Source: Paracoccaceae bacterium | Lineage (GTDB): Bacteria > Pseudomonadota > Alphaproteobacteria > Rhodobacterales > Rhodobacteraceae | Length of the DNA stretch: 36,772 nucleotides | Direction: 5' to 3' | NCBI GenBank assembly: GCA_027486345.1 | Contig: JAIXPH010000038.1 | Location: forward strand, 1 to 36,772 | Shown here: positions 18,372 through 25,848 of the stretch, piece after piece | How the letters are laid out: each line of letters opens with the position of its first letter | How positions within the stretch are numbered: position 1 is the stretch's first letter | Program-made: the position numbers and the translations under genes | Notes under the pieces: generated by a model | Told to the model about the DNA's origin: nothing | The model's database searches: none | What the model saw: the letters and a program-made list of their open reading frames with translations, nothing else

Positions 18372-18430
18372 GCGCGTCACCTTCGCCTTCCCCTCGACAG
18401 CCGGGGTCATCACCCCTTAAGTCTTTTTCC

Positions 18431-18646
18431 ATGAAAGAGCTTTTGCGCAGCACAGACCCGACGATCATCGCCTTTGCCACAGCCCTTCTTGAGGGCGAGG
18501 GTATAGAGGTATTCGATCTGGACGTCCACACGAGCATCCTTGAAGGCTCCTTGGGCATCTTGCCGCGCCGGTTGATGGTGCGCGATGCCGACCACTTCCT
18601 TGCCAGCGTCGTGATCCGGGACAATGGCATCCCCACGGGGCGATAA
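18431..18646 (+). CDS. DUF2007-like small protein
   Basis: 71 residues from the ATG at 18431. KELLRSTDPTIIAFATALLE, then GEGIEVFDLDVHTSILEGS, then LPRRLMVRDADHFLA fits the DUF2007 fold, a small ferredoxin-like domain described as a putative signal-transducing protein. It is divergent from the polyprenyl synthase and its 3' end overlaps the methyltransferase gene by 23 nt if that starts at 18624, so they probably form one transcript. The biochemical role is unknown. Confidence 0.85.
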   Translation: MKELLRSTDPTIIAFATALLEGEGIEVFDLDVHTSILEGSLGILPRRLMVRDADHFLASVVIRDNGIPTGR

Positions 18647-19412
18647 AGTGGATCGCTTTCCCGATGATGACCTGAGCGACGACAAGTTCCTGATGGGGCG
18701 CTTGCGGCTGTTGCAGCCGACGCGCGGCTATCGCGCGGCGACAGACCCGGTGTTGCTGGCGGCGGCCTGTCCGGCGGTGGCGGGACAAAGCGTTCTGGAC
18801 CTAGGCTGTGGCGCGGGGGCGGCCAGCCTGTGCCTTGGCGCGCGGGTGCCGGGAGTTATGCTGGCGGGGCTGGAGGTGCAGGCGGCCTATGCCGACCTCG
18901 CCCGCCGCAACGCCATCCGCAACGGGCAAGCGATGGAGGTGCATGACGGCGATCTGACCACCATGCCTGCGCCCTTGCGCCGGGGGTTCGACCACGTCAT
19001 TGCCAACCCGCCCTATTACAACGCAGGCGGCACGCCTTCGCCCATCGCCGTCCGTGACAAGGCGCTGCGGGTCGATACCCCCATCGCAGCATGGGTCGCG
19101 GCGGCGGCAGCTCGGCTGGACTCCGGCGGTTGGCTGACCATGATCTTCGCCACGCCATGCTTGCCCGAGGCACTGGCGGCCTTGGCCCCCAAGATGGGAT
19201 CAGCCCTCGTCCTGCCGCTCGCCCCGCGTCAGGGGCGCGAGGCCCCGCGCGTGATCCTGCGCGCACGCAAGGGCGGAAAAGCACCGTTCCGCCTGCTGGC
19301 CCCATTCGTCATCCACGACGGTGCTGCCCATGACGGGGACCGCGAAAGCTATACCCCTGCCGCCAATGCGGTTTTGCGCGATGGCGCGGACCTGTCGGCT
19401 GCGTTTCGCTGA
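18624..19412 (+). CDS. TrmN6-like adenine-N6 methyltransferase
   Basis: 262 residues from the ATG at 18624; a GTG at 18648 preceded by GGGGCG is an equally reasonable start and would remove the overlap with the upstream gene. It is a class I SAM-dependent methyltransferase: LDLGCGAGAASL at about 58-69 binds SAM, and the NPPY motif at 128-131 is typical of enzymes that methylate an exocyclic amine. The family includes YfiC/TrmN6, which methylates A37 of tRNA-Val. The TRGYRAATDPVLLAA segment before motif I is typical of that group. The actual substrate is inferred. Confidence 0.85.
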   Translation: MASPRGDKVDRFPDDDLSDDKFLMGRLRLLQPTRGYRAATDPVLLAAACPAVAGQSVLDLGCGAGAASLCLGARVPGVMLAGLEVQAAYADLARRNAIRNGQAMEVHDGDLTTMPAPLRRGFDHVIANPPYYNAGGTPSPIAVRDKALRVDTPIAAWVAAAAARLDSGGWLTMIFATPCLPEALAALAPKMGSALVLPLAPRQGREAPRVILRARKGGKAPFRLLAPFVIHDGAAHDGDRESYTPAANAVLRDGADLSAAFR

Positions 19413-19511
19413 TCGGTAAAACCTGTTCTAAAGTCTGCACGACAATTTCGTGACACGACTCATATTCTGTGGTGCACTGATGGGACGGACAGCAACCACA
19501 GGAGGATTGAT

Positions 19512-19676
19512 ATGACGGTCGCTTCGCATCTGCAGGAACTGCGTCGCAAGCACGAACACCTCTCTACCCAGGTTGAGAAAGAGCAGCGCAGCCCCGCCGC
19601 GGATGCCCTGAAGATTGCCGAATTGAAAAAGCAAAAGCTCAAGCTCAAGGAAGAGATGGGCCGATTGATGCAATAA
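19512..19676 (+). CDS. YdcH-like (DUF465) small coiled-coil protein
   Basis: 54 residues from the ATG at 19512 with a perfect AGGAGG ribosome site. It is highly charged and helical throughout: LQELRRKHEHLSTQVEKEQR, then ALKIAELKKQKLKLKEEMGR. This is the DUF465/YdcH family, short antiparallel helical hairpins of unknown function. It is a monocistronic unit with its own 100-nt upstream region and is followed immediately by the convergent DMT transporter end (3 nt apart). Confidence 0.88.
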   Translation: MTVASHLQELRRKHEHLSTQVEKEQRSPAADALKIAELKKQKLKLKEEMGRLMQ

Positions 19677-19679
19677 GCA

Positions 19680-20552
19680 TCAGGCTTCTGCGCTGGCCTG
19701 CGGCCTTTTTGCCCGTGCCGCCAGCGCCGCCCCCCCCGCGATCAGGACCGCCGCGATCAGCAGCGTCCAGCTTGGTGCCGTGAACCCTGCGAGGACCAGC
19801 GCCAAAGTTGACAACAGCGGGGCAGCATAGGAGGCGACGCCCAGCAACTGGATGTCGCCTTTTTTCATGCCGATATCCCATGTGAAGAACGCGGCACCAA
19901 CCGGCCCGATGCCAAGCGCCAACACCGCAAGCCAGCCGGCGGTTCCTTGCGGCCAGATGGTCTGTTCCAACGCCAGATGGGCGGGCAGCGAAAGCAGCGC
20001 CGTGCCCAGACAATAGATCGTGACGCTTTCCGTGGGCACATCGCCCAGACGCCGCGACAGCACGGAATAGGCGGCCCACGTCACGGCGCAGAGGAAGCCA
20101 AGGCCAAGCCCGGTCAGGTTCACTGCCCCGCCATCGCCGCGGTTCAGCACGATCAGCGCGGCACCGGCAAAGGCGACCAGCGCGCCGATGATATGGGCGG
20201 GACGGATCGTCTCACCCGGCAAGAGGCCAGAGAAAAGCACGATGAACAGCGGCCAGAGATAGGCCATCAACCCGGTCTCGGCACTGGGGGCGACACGAAA
20301 GGCGGTGAAGTACAGCGCGTGATAGCCGAACAGGCCAAGGATGCCAAAGGCATAGACCCGCCACGAAATCCCCTTTAGCCGCGACAGCCCGTTCCGCAGC
20401 GTCCAGATCAGGCCCAGCGCGCCGCCGATGCCAAAGGTCAGGACGTTCAGCAGAAACGGCGGGACCGGCGCAGAGCCGATGGTGAACAGCGCCAGCAGCG
20501 CCCACATCAGGATGGCGGTAAAGCCGATGGCGGTGGCGTTCTGGCGTGTCAT
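19680..20552 (-). CDS. EamA-type (DMT superfamily) transporter
   Basis: 290 residues from the ATG at 20552, which has AGGAAG upstream. There are about ten hydrophobic helices in two EamA halves. Examples are FTAILMWALLALFTIGSA in helix 1, FGYHALYFTAFRVAPSAETG in helix 3 and the GPVGAAFFTWDIGMKKGDIQ segment typical of the second half. Members export amino acids or other metabolites; the sequence pattern is closest to the YddG-type aromatic amino acid exporters, but the substrate is inferred. The structured repeat element lies immediately upstream of the start codon (20609-20852). Confidence 0.88.
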   Translation of the reverse strand: MTRQNATAIGFTAILMWALLALFTIGSAPVPPFLLNVLTFGIGGALGLIWTLRNGLSRLKGISWRVYAFGILGLFGYHALYFTAFRVAPSAETGLMAYLWPLFIVLFSGLLPGETIRPAHIIGALVAFAGAALIVLNRGDGGAVNLTGLGLGFLCAVTWAAYSVLSRRLGDVPTESVTIYCLGTALLSLPAHLALEQTIWPQGTAGWLAVLALGIGPVGAAFFTWDIGMKKGDIQLLGVASYAAPLLSTLALVLAGFTAPSWTLLIAAVLIAGGAALAARAKRPQASAEA

Positions 20553-20608
20553 GGGCGCTTCCTGCAAGGTCGGGTGCAGGTGTAGCGAAGGCGGGGGAAA
20601 AGGAAAGG

Positions 20609-20852
20609 GACCAGAGGACCGACGCGGGGACGTCCAGTGGACGTTCCCGCCGGTCTGATTGCGGCTGAGGCAACGAAGCCGCAAGGGGAGTTCAGCACAA
20701 CTGCGGTATCAGGCACGCGGCGCGCACGACCGGGCGGGAGCGATTTATCGCGCCCGCCAAGGGGCGGGCGGGCGCGGCGCGTGCACGGGGCGCACGCGCA
20801 GGACCGCGTCACCCGATGCAAAACGCGCGCAACACGGGTTGCGCGCGACTGT
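20609..20852 (+). repeat. Structured dispersed element, copy A (five hairpins)
   Basis: 244 nt, from GACCAGAG to ACTGT. It matches 24529-24773 on the other strand over its whole length. The series of stems is: H1 20624-20635 with 20639-20650; H2 TTGCGGCT 20659-20666 with AGCCGCAA 20677-20684; H3 20733-20742 with 20749-20758 (one mismatch); H4 GCGCGTGC 20777-20784 with GCACGCGC 20792-20799; H5 CGCGCGCAA 20824-20832 with TTGCGCGCG 20839-20847. The right arm of H3 can instead pair perfectly with 20767-20776. It lies between phaB (3' side) and the DMT transporter (5' side). The coding frames inside it do not survive comparison with copy B. Confidence 0.85.
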
Positions 20853-20872
20853 TATGCAGGAAGCGTTTCCGC

Positions 20873-21598
20873 TCAGACGAAGAACTGACCGCCATTTGCG
20901 GAAATCGTGGCACCGGTGATGAAGCCTGCATCCTCGGCCGCCAGGAACACCACGCAGCGTGCGATCTCGGCAGGTTCGCCCAGACGGCCGACCGGGATTT
21001 GCGGGATGATCCGCTCGTTCAGCACTTTTTCGTCGATCGCGCGGACCATTTCCGTGCCGATATAGCCCGGGCAGATCGCGTTGACGGTGATGCCGGCACG
21101 CGCGCCTTCTTGCGCCAAAGCCTTGGTAAAGCCCAGATCACCCGACTTGGCGGCGGAATAGTTGGCCTGCCCGGCCTGACCCTTTTGCCCGTTGATCGAC
21201 GAGATGTTGATCACGCGGCCAAACTTTCGGTCGCGCATGCCCGACCACAGCGGATGGGTCATGTTGAACAGACCCGTCAGGTTGGTGTCGATGACTTCTT
21301 TCCACTGGCCGGGGGTCATCTTGTGGAACATGGCGTCGCGCGTGATCCCGGCGTTGTTCACCAGCACGTCGACGGGGCCAAGATCAGCCTCGACCTGTTT
21401 GATGCCCGCGACGCAGGCATCGTAGTCGGCGACGGACCACTTGTAGGTCGGAATGCCGGTTTCGGCGGTGAAAGCGGCCGCCGCTTCGTCATTGCCCGCG
21501 TAGTTTGCGGCGACGGTGTAGCCCGCCGCTTTCAGCGCGACCGAGATCGCCGCCCCGATGCCGCGCGACCCGCCCGTCACCAATGCCACTCTTGCCAT
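20873..21598 (-). CDS. phaB: Acetoacetyl-CoA reductase
   Basis: 241 residues, the family length. It reduces acetoacetyl-CoA to (R)-3-hydroxybutyryl-CoA with NADPH, the second step of polyhydroxybutyrate synthesis. It is a short-chain dehydrogenase: cofactor loop GGSRGIG at 9-15, NNAGITRDAMFHKM at 81-94 (typical of PhaB), and catalytic Ser134, Tyr147 and Lys151 in the NYSAAKSG motif. A strong GAGGAGG ribosome site precedes the ATG at 21598. It lies 109 nt downstream of phaA on the same strand, with a stable hairpin between them. Confidence 0.96.
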   Translation of the reverse strand: MARVALVTGGSRGIGAAISVALKAAGYTVAANYAGNDEAAAAFTAETGIPTYKWSVADYDACVAGIKQVEADLGPVDVLVNNAGITRDAMFHKMTPGQWKEVIDTNLTGLFNMTHPLWSGMRDRKFGRVINISSINGQKGQAGQANYSAAKSGDLGFTKALAQEGARAGITVNAICPGYIGTEMVRAIDEKVLNERIIPQIPVGRLGEPAEIARCVVFLAAEDAGFITGATISANGGQFFV

Positions 21599-21644
21599 GG
21601 ATCATCCTCCTCGATGTCTTTGAAATGGTGTTACTTAAATGACG

Positions 21645-21673
21645 ATGGACGCGCAAGATTATTGCGCGTCCAT
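21645..21673. terminator. Perfect 12-bp hairpin between phaA and phaB
   Basis: ATGGACGCGCAA at 21645-21656 pairs perfectly with TTGCGCGTCCAT at 21662-21673 around a 5-nt loop. In the operon direction (minus) no T tract follows it; on the plus strand TTTT follows. It may partly terminate or stabilise the phaA transcript and so set the phaA:phaB ratio. Confidence 0.55.
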
Positions 21674-21707
21674 TTTGCAGTTGCAGCAATTCGCCGCAGC
21701 GAAGCGA

Positions 21708-22883
21708 TCAGCCGCGCTCAAGGCACATGGCGACGCCCATGCCGCCGCCGATGCACAGCGTGGCCAGACCCTTTTTCACATCGCGACGGGCCATTTCGAA
21801 CAGAAGCGTGTTCAGGATGCGCGCACCCGAAGCCCCGATGGGGTGACCGATGGCAATCGCGCCGCCGTTGACATTCACGATGGCCGGATCCCAGCCCATG
21901 TCCTTGTTCACGGCACAGGCTTGGGCGGCGAAAGCCTCATTCGCCTCGACCAGACCCAGATCGCCGACCGACCAACCGGCCTTGGTCAGCGCTTTGCGGC
22001 TGGCGTGGATGGGGCCGACGCCCATGATCGACGGGTCAAGCCCGGCGGTGGCGTAAGAGGCGATGCGCGCCAAAACGGTCAGGCCGCGCTTTGCCGCCTC
22101 TTCCTCCGACATCAGCACGACCGCAGCCGCGCCGTCGTTCAGGCCGGATGCGTTGCCCGCGGTGACCGAGCCATCCTTGGTGAAGGCGGGGCGCAGTTTG
22201 GCCATGCTGTCCAGCGTGGCACCGTGGCGGATGTATTCGTCGGCATCCACGGTGACGTCGCCCTTGCGGGTCTTGATCACGAAGGGGATGATCTCATCCT
22301 TGAACTTGCCGGCCTTTTGCGCGGCCTCGGCCTTGTTCTGGCTGGCCAGCGCGAATTCGTCCTGCTGGTCGCGCGAAATCTGCCACTGGTTGGCGACGTT
22401 TTCCGCCGTCTGGCCCATGTGATAGCCGTTGAACGCGTCCCACAGCCCGTCACGGATCATCGAATCGATGAAGTTGAGATCGCCCATCTTCTGCCCGGCG
22501 CGCAGATGCGCGACATGGGGCGACAGCGACATGTTTTCCTGACCGCCCGCGACGACGATCCGTGTATCGCCCAGTTGCACATGCTGTGCGCCCAAGGCCA
22601 CCGCGCGCAGACCCGAACCGCAGACCTGGTTCAGCGACCAGGCGCTGGCCTCTTTCGGCAGACCGGCCTTGATATGCGCCTGACGGGCGGGGTTCTGGCC
22701 CTGACCGGCGGTCAGCACCTGGCCGAGGATGGTTTCTTCAACCTCCGCCTTGTCGATGCCCGCGCGGGCGACGACGGCGTCGATCACGGCAGCGCCGAGG
22801 TCATGCGCGGGGGTGGCGGCGAACGAGCCGTTGAAGCTGCCCACGGCGGTGCGCGCCGCCGCGACGATTACGACATTGGTCAT
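21708..22883 (-). CDS. phaA: Acetyl-CoA acetyltransferase (beta-ketothiolase)
   Basis: 391 residues from the ATG at 22883, with an AGAGGA ribosome site. It condenses two acetyl-CoA to acetoacetyl-CoA. All thiolase landmarks are in place: the nucleophilic Cys88 in [12 protein letters not shown], His347 in [17 protein letters not shown] and Cys377 in LCIGGGMG. With phaB it forms the precursor arm of polyhydroxybutyrate synthesis; phaC, phaP and phaR are not in the window. A 21-nt palindrome lies at its promoter. Confidence 0.97.
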   Translation of the reverse strand: MTNVVIVAAARTAVGSFNGSFAATPAHDLGAAVIDAVVARAGIDKAEVEETILGQVLTAGQGQNPARQAHIKAGLPKEASAWSLNQVCGSGLRAVALGAQHVQLGDTRIVVAGGQENMSLSPHVAHLRAGQKMGDLNFIDSMIRDGLWDAFNGYHMGQTAENVANQWQISRDQQDEFALASQNKAEAAQKAGKFKDEIIPFVIKTRKGDVTVDADEYIRHGATLDSMAKLRPAFTKDGSVTAGNASGLNDGAAAVVLMSEEEAAKRGLTVLARIASYATAGLDPSIMGVGPIHASRKALTKAGWSVGDLGLVEANEAFAAQACAVNKDMGWDPAIVNVNGGAIAIGHPIGASGARILNTLLFEMARRDVKKGLATLCIGGGMGVAMCLERG

Positions 22884-22924
22884 GGCTGGTCCTCTTTCTG
22901 TCTGGTCCCCGGCATGCTGAAAAT

Positions 22925-22945
22925 TCATGCCGCCTTGCAGCATGA
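22925..22945. promoter_or_regulatory. Palindromic operator candidate at the phaA promoter
   Basis: TCATGCCGC (22925-22933), CTT, GCAGCATGA (22937-22945): 9-nt arms with one mismatch. On the minus strand its core reads CTGC-AAG-GCGG, close to the CTGC-N3/4-GCAG type of site reported for PhaR of Paracoccus. It ends 41 nt upstream of the phaA start and overlaps the predicted -10. Confidence 0.5.
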
Positions 22946-22971
22946 CTAGGCGCGCGGCGAACCAAAAGCAA
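22943..22971 (-). promoter_or_regulatory. Possible phaA promoter
   Basis: On the minus strand TTGCTT (22971-22966) and TAGTCA (22948-22943) with a 17-nt spacer. The -10 is weak and overlaps the palindrome by three bases. Confidence 0.35.
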
Positions 22972-23010
22972 CAATCTTGCGTGCCCAGATTGACGCAGGG
23001 GAAAGTTGCG

Positions 23011-23883
23011 CTACGCGCGGCGCAGACGTGACGGGCTGAGCGGGGATTTGCTGGGCCGCCGGTCACGCTGGTCGGGTTGCAACCCCGGCGGTGACAGGCT
23101 GGGGGCGCCGAAGTGATAGCCTTGCAGACAGTCAAGACCCAGCGCCCGCAGCCATGCGGCCTCTGCCTCCGTCTCAACCCCTTGGGCGATGGTGACCATG
23201 TCGAACTGGCGACCCACAGCCATCAGAGCGGCCATCAGCACCTGATTGTCCGCGTTCCGTTCGATGCCCCGCGTGAACTGCGCGTCGATCTTGACGATAT
23301 CAAAGGTCAATTCCCGCAAGAACCGCAGCGCGCACAGGCCGCCGCCGAACCCGTCGAGGGCAAAGCTGATGCCGTGGCGGCGCATTTCGGCCATGAAGGC
23401 GGCGACGACTTCGGGCATCTGCATCGCCGAGGCTTCGGCGATTTCAAAGATCAGCCGTTGCCCCAAATGTTCGCGCCCCGCCAGCCCCCGGCGCAAGACC
23501 CGCATCCAGCGCGGATAGCCCATCGACCGCGCCGACAGGTTGACCGACAGCCGCAGGTTCGGATCGCGCGCCAGCGATTCCAGCCCGATGGCGAGTGCGA
23601 CGCAGTCAATCTCGCGTCCTGTATCCCGCTCTTCGACCGCCGCCACGAAGTCGCGCGCGGGAATCACCCGGCCGGTCGGGTCCAGCACCCGCACCAACCC
23701 TTCGTAAAAGCCGGTGCGCGACGGATCGCCCGCCACCACCACCGGCTGATAGGCCAGCCGCAGGCGGCGCGCGGCCACCGCATCGGCCACCATCGCCGGA
23801 ACATCCTGATCGCGCAGCGCCAGCGCCACGCCCAAGGCCGTGTCTTCGCCGATCCCCGGCCTGTTTTGTGCACCCGTCGCCAT
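23011..23883 (-). CDS. EAL-domain protein with degenerate catalytic motifs
   Basis: 290 residues from the ATG at 23883, chosen for a GGGGG ribosome site. ATGs at 23919 and 23961 extend the frame; the last overlaps the tag start. EAL domains hydrolyse cyclic-di-GMP. The scaffold is clear: [39 protein letters not shown] and LQGYHFGAP. Several active-site residues appear changed. The usual DDFG loop is ALDGFG at about 175-180 with the second aspartate lost. The usual EGVE is QGVE, so the general-base glutamate is glutamine. It is therefore probably inactive as a phosphodiesterase and may act as a c-di-GMP sensor or protein partner. Confidence 0.85.
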   Translation of the reverse strand: MATGAQNRPGIGEDTALGVALALRDQDVPAMVADAVAARRLRLAYQPVVVAGDPSRTGFYEGLVRVLDPTGRVIPARDFVAAVEERDTGREIDCVALAIGLESLARDPNLRLSVNLSARSMGYPRWMRVLRRGLAGREHLGQRLIFEIAEASAMQMPEVVAAFMAEMRRHGISFALDGFGGGLCALRFLRELTFDIVKIDAQFTRGIERNADNQVLMAALMAVGRQFDMVTIAQGVETEAEAAWLRALGLDCLQGYHFGAPSLSPPGLQPDQRDRRPSKSPLSPSRLRRA

Positions 23884-23959
23884 GTCTTGCCCCCAAGTTC
23901 GACCCACGCTCGACAGCATGCCGCCACAGGGCTTAAGACGGGGTAAAAGGGGATGCGGC

Positions 23960-24517
23960 ATGGATGGACAACGTTGCCCGTGGTGCGGGACCGATCCGCT
24001 TTATGTGGCCTATCACGACACGGAATGGGGCGTGCCAGAGTATGACAGCCGCGCCTTGTGGGAAAAGCTGATCCTCGACGGGTTTCAGGCGGGGCTGAGC
24101 TGGATCACCATCCTGCGCAAGCGCGACAATTTCCGCGCGGCCTTTGCGGGGTTCGCGCCCGAGGTGATCGCGGGTTGGGGCGAGGCGGAAGTGACGCGCC
24201 TGCTGGCCGATCCGGGCATCATCCGCCATCGAGGCAAGATCGAAGGCACGATCAAATCCGCCCGCGCCTATCTGAAGGTGCAAGACGGCGAAGGGTTTTC
24301 GCAGTACTTCTGGAAGCATCTGGACGGGGTGCCGCTGGACAATGCGCCTTTGACGCCTGCCCATATCCCGACGAAGACGCCCCTGTCGGAGGCGCTGTCC
24401 AAGCAATTGAAGAAGGACGGTTTCACCTTTTGCGGGCCGACGATTGTCTATGCCTTCATGCAGGCGACAGGGATGGTGAATGACCATTTGGCAGGTTGTC
24501 CGGCGCGGCGGGGGTGA
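23960..24517 (+). CDS. tag: DNA-3-methyladenine glycosylase I
   Basis: 185 residues. It removes 3-methyladenine from alkylated DNA, starting base-excision repair. The family pattern is nearly complete: RCPWCGTDPLYVAYHDTEWG at the N-terminus, GLSWITILRKRDNF, GIIRHRGKIE, and VNDHLAGCP at the end. The zinc ligands of the family, Cys6, His19, His176 and Cys180, are all present. The start codon overlaps a possible longer start of the divergent EAL gene. It is convergent with tsaC, with the second copy of the structured element between them. Confidence 0.96.
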   Translation: MDGQRCPWCGTDPLYVAYHDTEWGVPEYDSRALWEKLILDGFQAGLSWITILRKRDNFRAAFAGFAPEVIAGWGEAEVTRLLADPGIIRHRGKIEGTIKSARAYLKVQDGEGFSQYFWKHLDGVPLDNAPLTPAHIPTKTPLSEALSKQLKKDGFTFCGPTIVYAFMQATGMVNDHLAGCPARRG

Positions 24518-24528
24518 GACGCACCGGC

Positions 24529-24773
24529 ACAGTCGCGCGGGGCAAGTGACCCGCGCGAGTCGCAACAGTAGACCCATGCCCGCCCGTGCGCCCAACGCAC
24601 GGGCCGCGCCCGCCCTGCGGGGGGCGGGCGCGCAAAGGGCGCACCCGCCGGGCGGTCACGACCCGTGCCTGATGCATCAGGACTGCTGAACACCCCTTGC
24701 GGCTTCGTCGCCTCAGCCGCAATCGAACCGGCGAAACGCGCCACAGGCGCGTTGTCGCGTCGGTTCTCTGGTC
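24529..24773 (-). repeat. Structured dispersed element, copy B (five hairpins)
   Basis: 245 nt, read on the minus strand from GACCAGAG (24773) to ACTGT (24529). It has the same stem order as 20609-20852. H1 is 24746-24758 with 24731-24742, with one bulged base. H2 is identical in sequence to copy A. H3 is 24640-24649 with 24623-24632. H4 is GCCCGTGC with GCACGGGC (24597-24604 with 24582-24589). H5 is TCGCGCGGG with CCCGCGCGA. The central segment 24623-24632 extends to an 11-bp perfect alternative helix with 24605-24615. It fills the space between the convergent tag and tsaC genes. Confidence 0.85.
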
Positions 24774-24777
24774 GCGC

Positions 24778-25731
24778 TTACCCTCTCGGCGCCGCTGCCC
24801 GTGACAGCCGGTCATTGATCGCGCGGCCAAGGCCCGTCATCGGCACGGGGGCGAAGGCGATGGTTCCGCCCTCTCCCGCCAAGGCATCTGCCTCGCGCAG
24901 GATATGGAACAGACGTGCCGCAGCCTCGACCTCATCCCCCGACTCGGACAGGGACAGCGCAGCCCCGGGACAGGGGCCGAAGCCGACCCAGACATCACCA
25001 ACCACAGGCGCGGTGACGTTCAGACGCACCCGCGCGCCGGGGGCGTAGTGGCTGGCCAATTGACCGGGGGCCGATGGTTTTGCAGCATCGCCGCTTGTTG
25101 GAAGGGCCATACCCAAGGCCGCCTCCAACGCCTCAGCCGCCACACCGCCGGGGCGGAGCAGGGTCGGCGGGCCGTCAAGGCCAAGGATCGTCGACTCCAC
25201 ACCGACTTTGCAGGCGCCACCGTCCAGCACAGCCTCGATCCGGCCCGACAGCCCCTCCAGCACATGCGCGGCGCGGGTGGGCGAAACCTTGCCCGAGGGA
25301 TTGGCCGACGGTGCCGCCAACGGACCATCAAACGCCGCCAGCAGCGCCCGCGCCACCGGATGGGCCGGCACCCGGATCGCCACGGTGGGCAATTCCGCCG
25401 TCACCAGCGCCGACAGGCCGGCATCGGCGCGCAGGGGCAGCACCAGCGTCAGGGGGCCGGGCCAGAATTGCGCCGCCAAACTTTCGGCGCGGGCATCAAA
25501 CACCGCGTAGCGTCGCGCGGTCGCTAAATCAGGCACGTGCACGATCAAGGGATTGAACCGGGGCCGCCCCTTGGCCTGATAAATCCGCGCCACCGCCCGA
25601 TCATCCCGCGCATCGCCGCCAAGGCCGTAAACCGTCTCGGTCGGAAAGGCGACAAGCCCGCCCGCGCGCAGGATATCTGCCGCGCGGATGATGCCCGGGG
25701 GCGTGGGAAGCAGGCTTTGCGTTGTGATCAT
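24778..25731 (-). CDS. L-threonylcarbamoyladenylate synthase (Sua5 type)
   Basis: 317 residues from the ATG at 25731. It makes threonylcarbamoyl-AMP from threonine, bicarbonate and ATP, the first step of the t6A37 modification of tRNAs reading ANN codons. The YrdC-type catalytic domain is clear: GGLVAFPTETVYGLGGDA at about 24-41, KGRPRFNPLIVHV, RVPAHPVARALL, and APSANPSGKVSPT. The extra C-terminal region of about 110 residues, with HYAPGARVRL, marks the longer Sua5 form over the short TsaC. The family name tsaC or sua5 would both be used. Upstream it is divergent from the acyl-CoA dehydrogenase gene. Confidence 0.94.
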   Translation of the reverse strand: MITTQSLLPTPPGIIRAADILRAGGLVAFPTETVYGLGGDARDDRAVARIYQAKGRPRFNPLIVHVPDLATARRYAVFDARAESLAAQFWPGPLTLVLPLRADAGLSALVTAELPTVAIRVPAHPVARALLAAFDGPLAAPSANPSGKVSPTRAAHVLEGLSGRIEAVLDGGACKVGVESTILGLDGPPTLLRPGGVAAEALEAALGMALPTSGDAAKPSAPGQLASHYAPGARVRLNVTAPVVGDVWVGFGPCPGAALSLSESGDEVEAAARLFHILREADALAGEGGTIAFAPVPMTGLGRAINDRLSRAAAPRG

Positions 25732-25848
25732 GGTGACGCAGCGTTCGGGGTTGAGCGGGACCGCACTTGGGCTAACGCTAAGCGCCATACTCCGTGCCCC
25801 ATCTTTTGCCAAGCGAACCCGTCCCTTCCGCCGTTTAAGGACAGACCG

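Noticed and set aside
20637-20888. Reading frame on plus inside structured element copy A, sharing IAAEATKPQG with a frame inside copy B
   Set aside because: The similarity comes from the shared DNA element. Beyond about 35 residues the frames diverge, and differences between copies preserve base pairing, not the protein. There is no ribosome site.
25537-25848. N-terminal extension of the acyl-CoA dehydrogenase frame
   Set aside because: It overlaps the start of tsaC on the other strand. The ATG at 25849 has a good ribosome site and gives the family's usual length.
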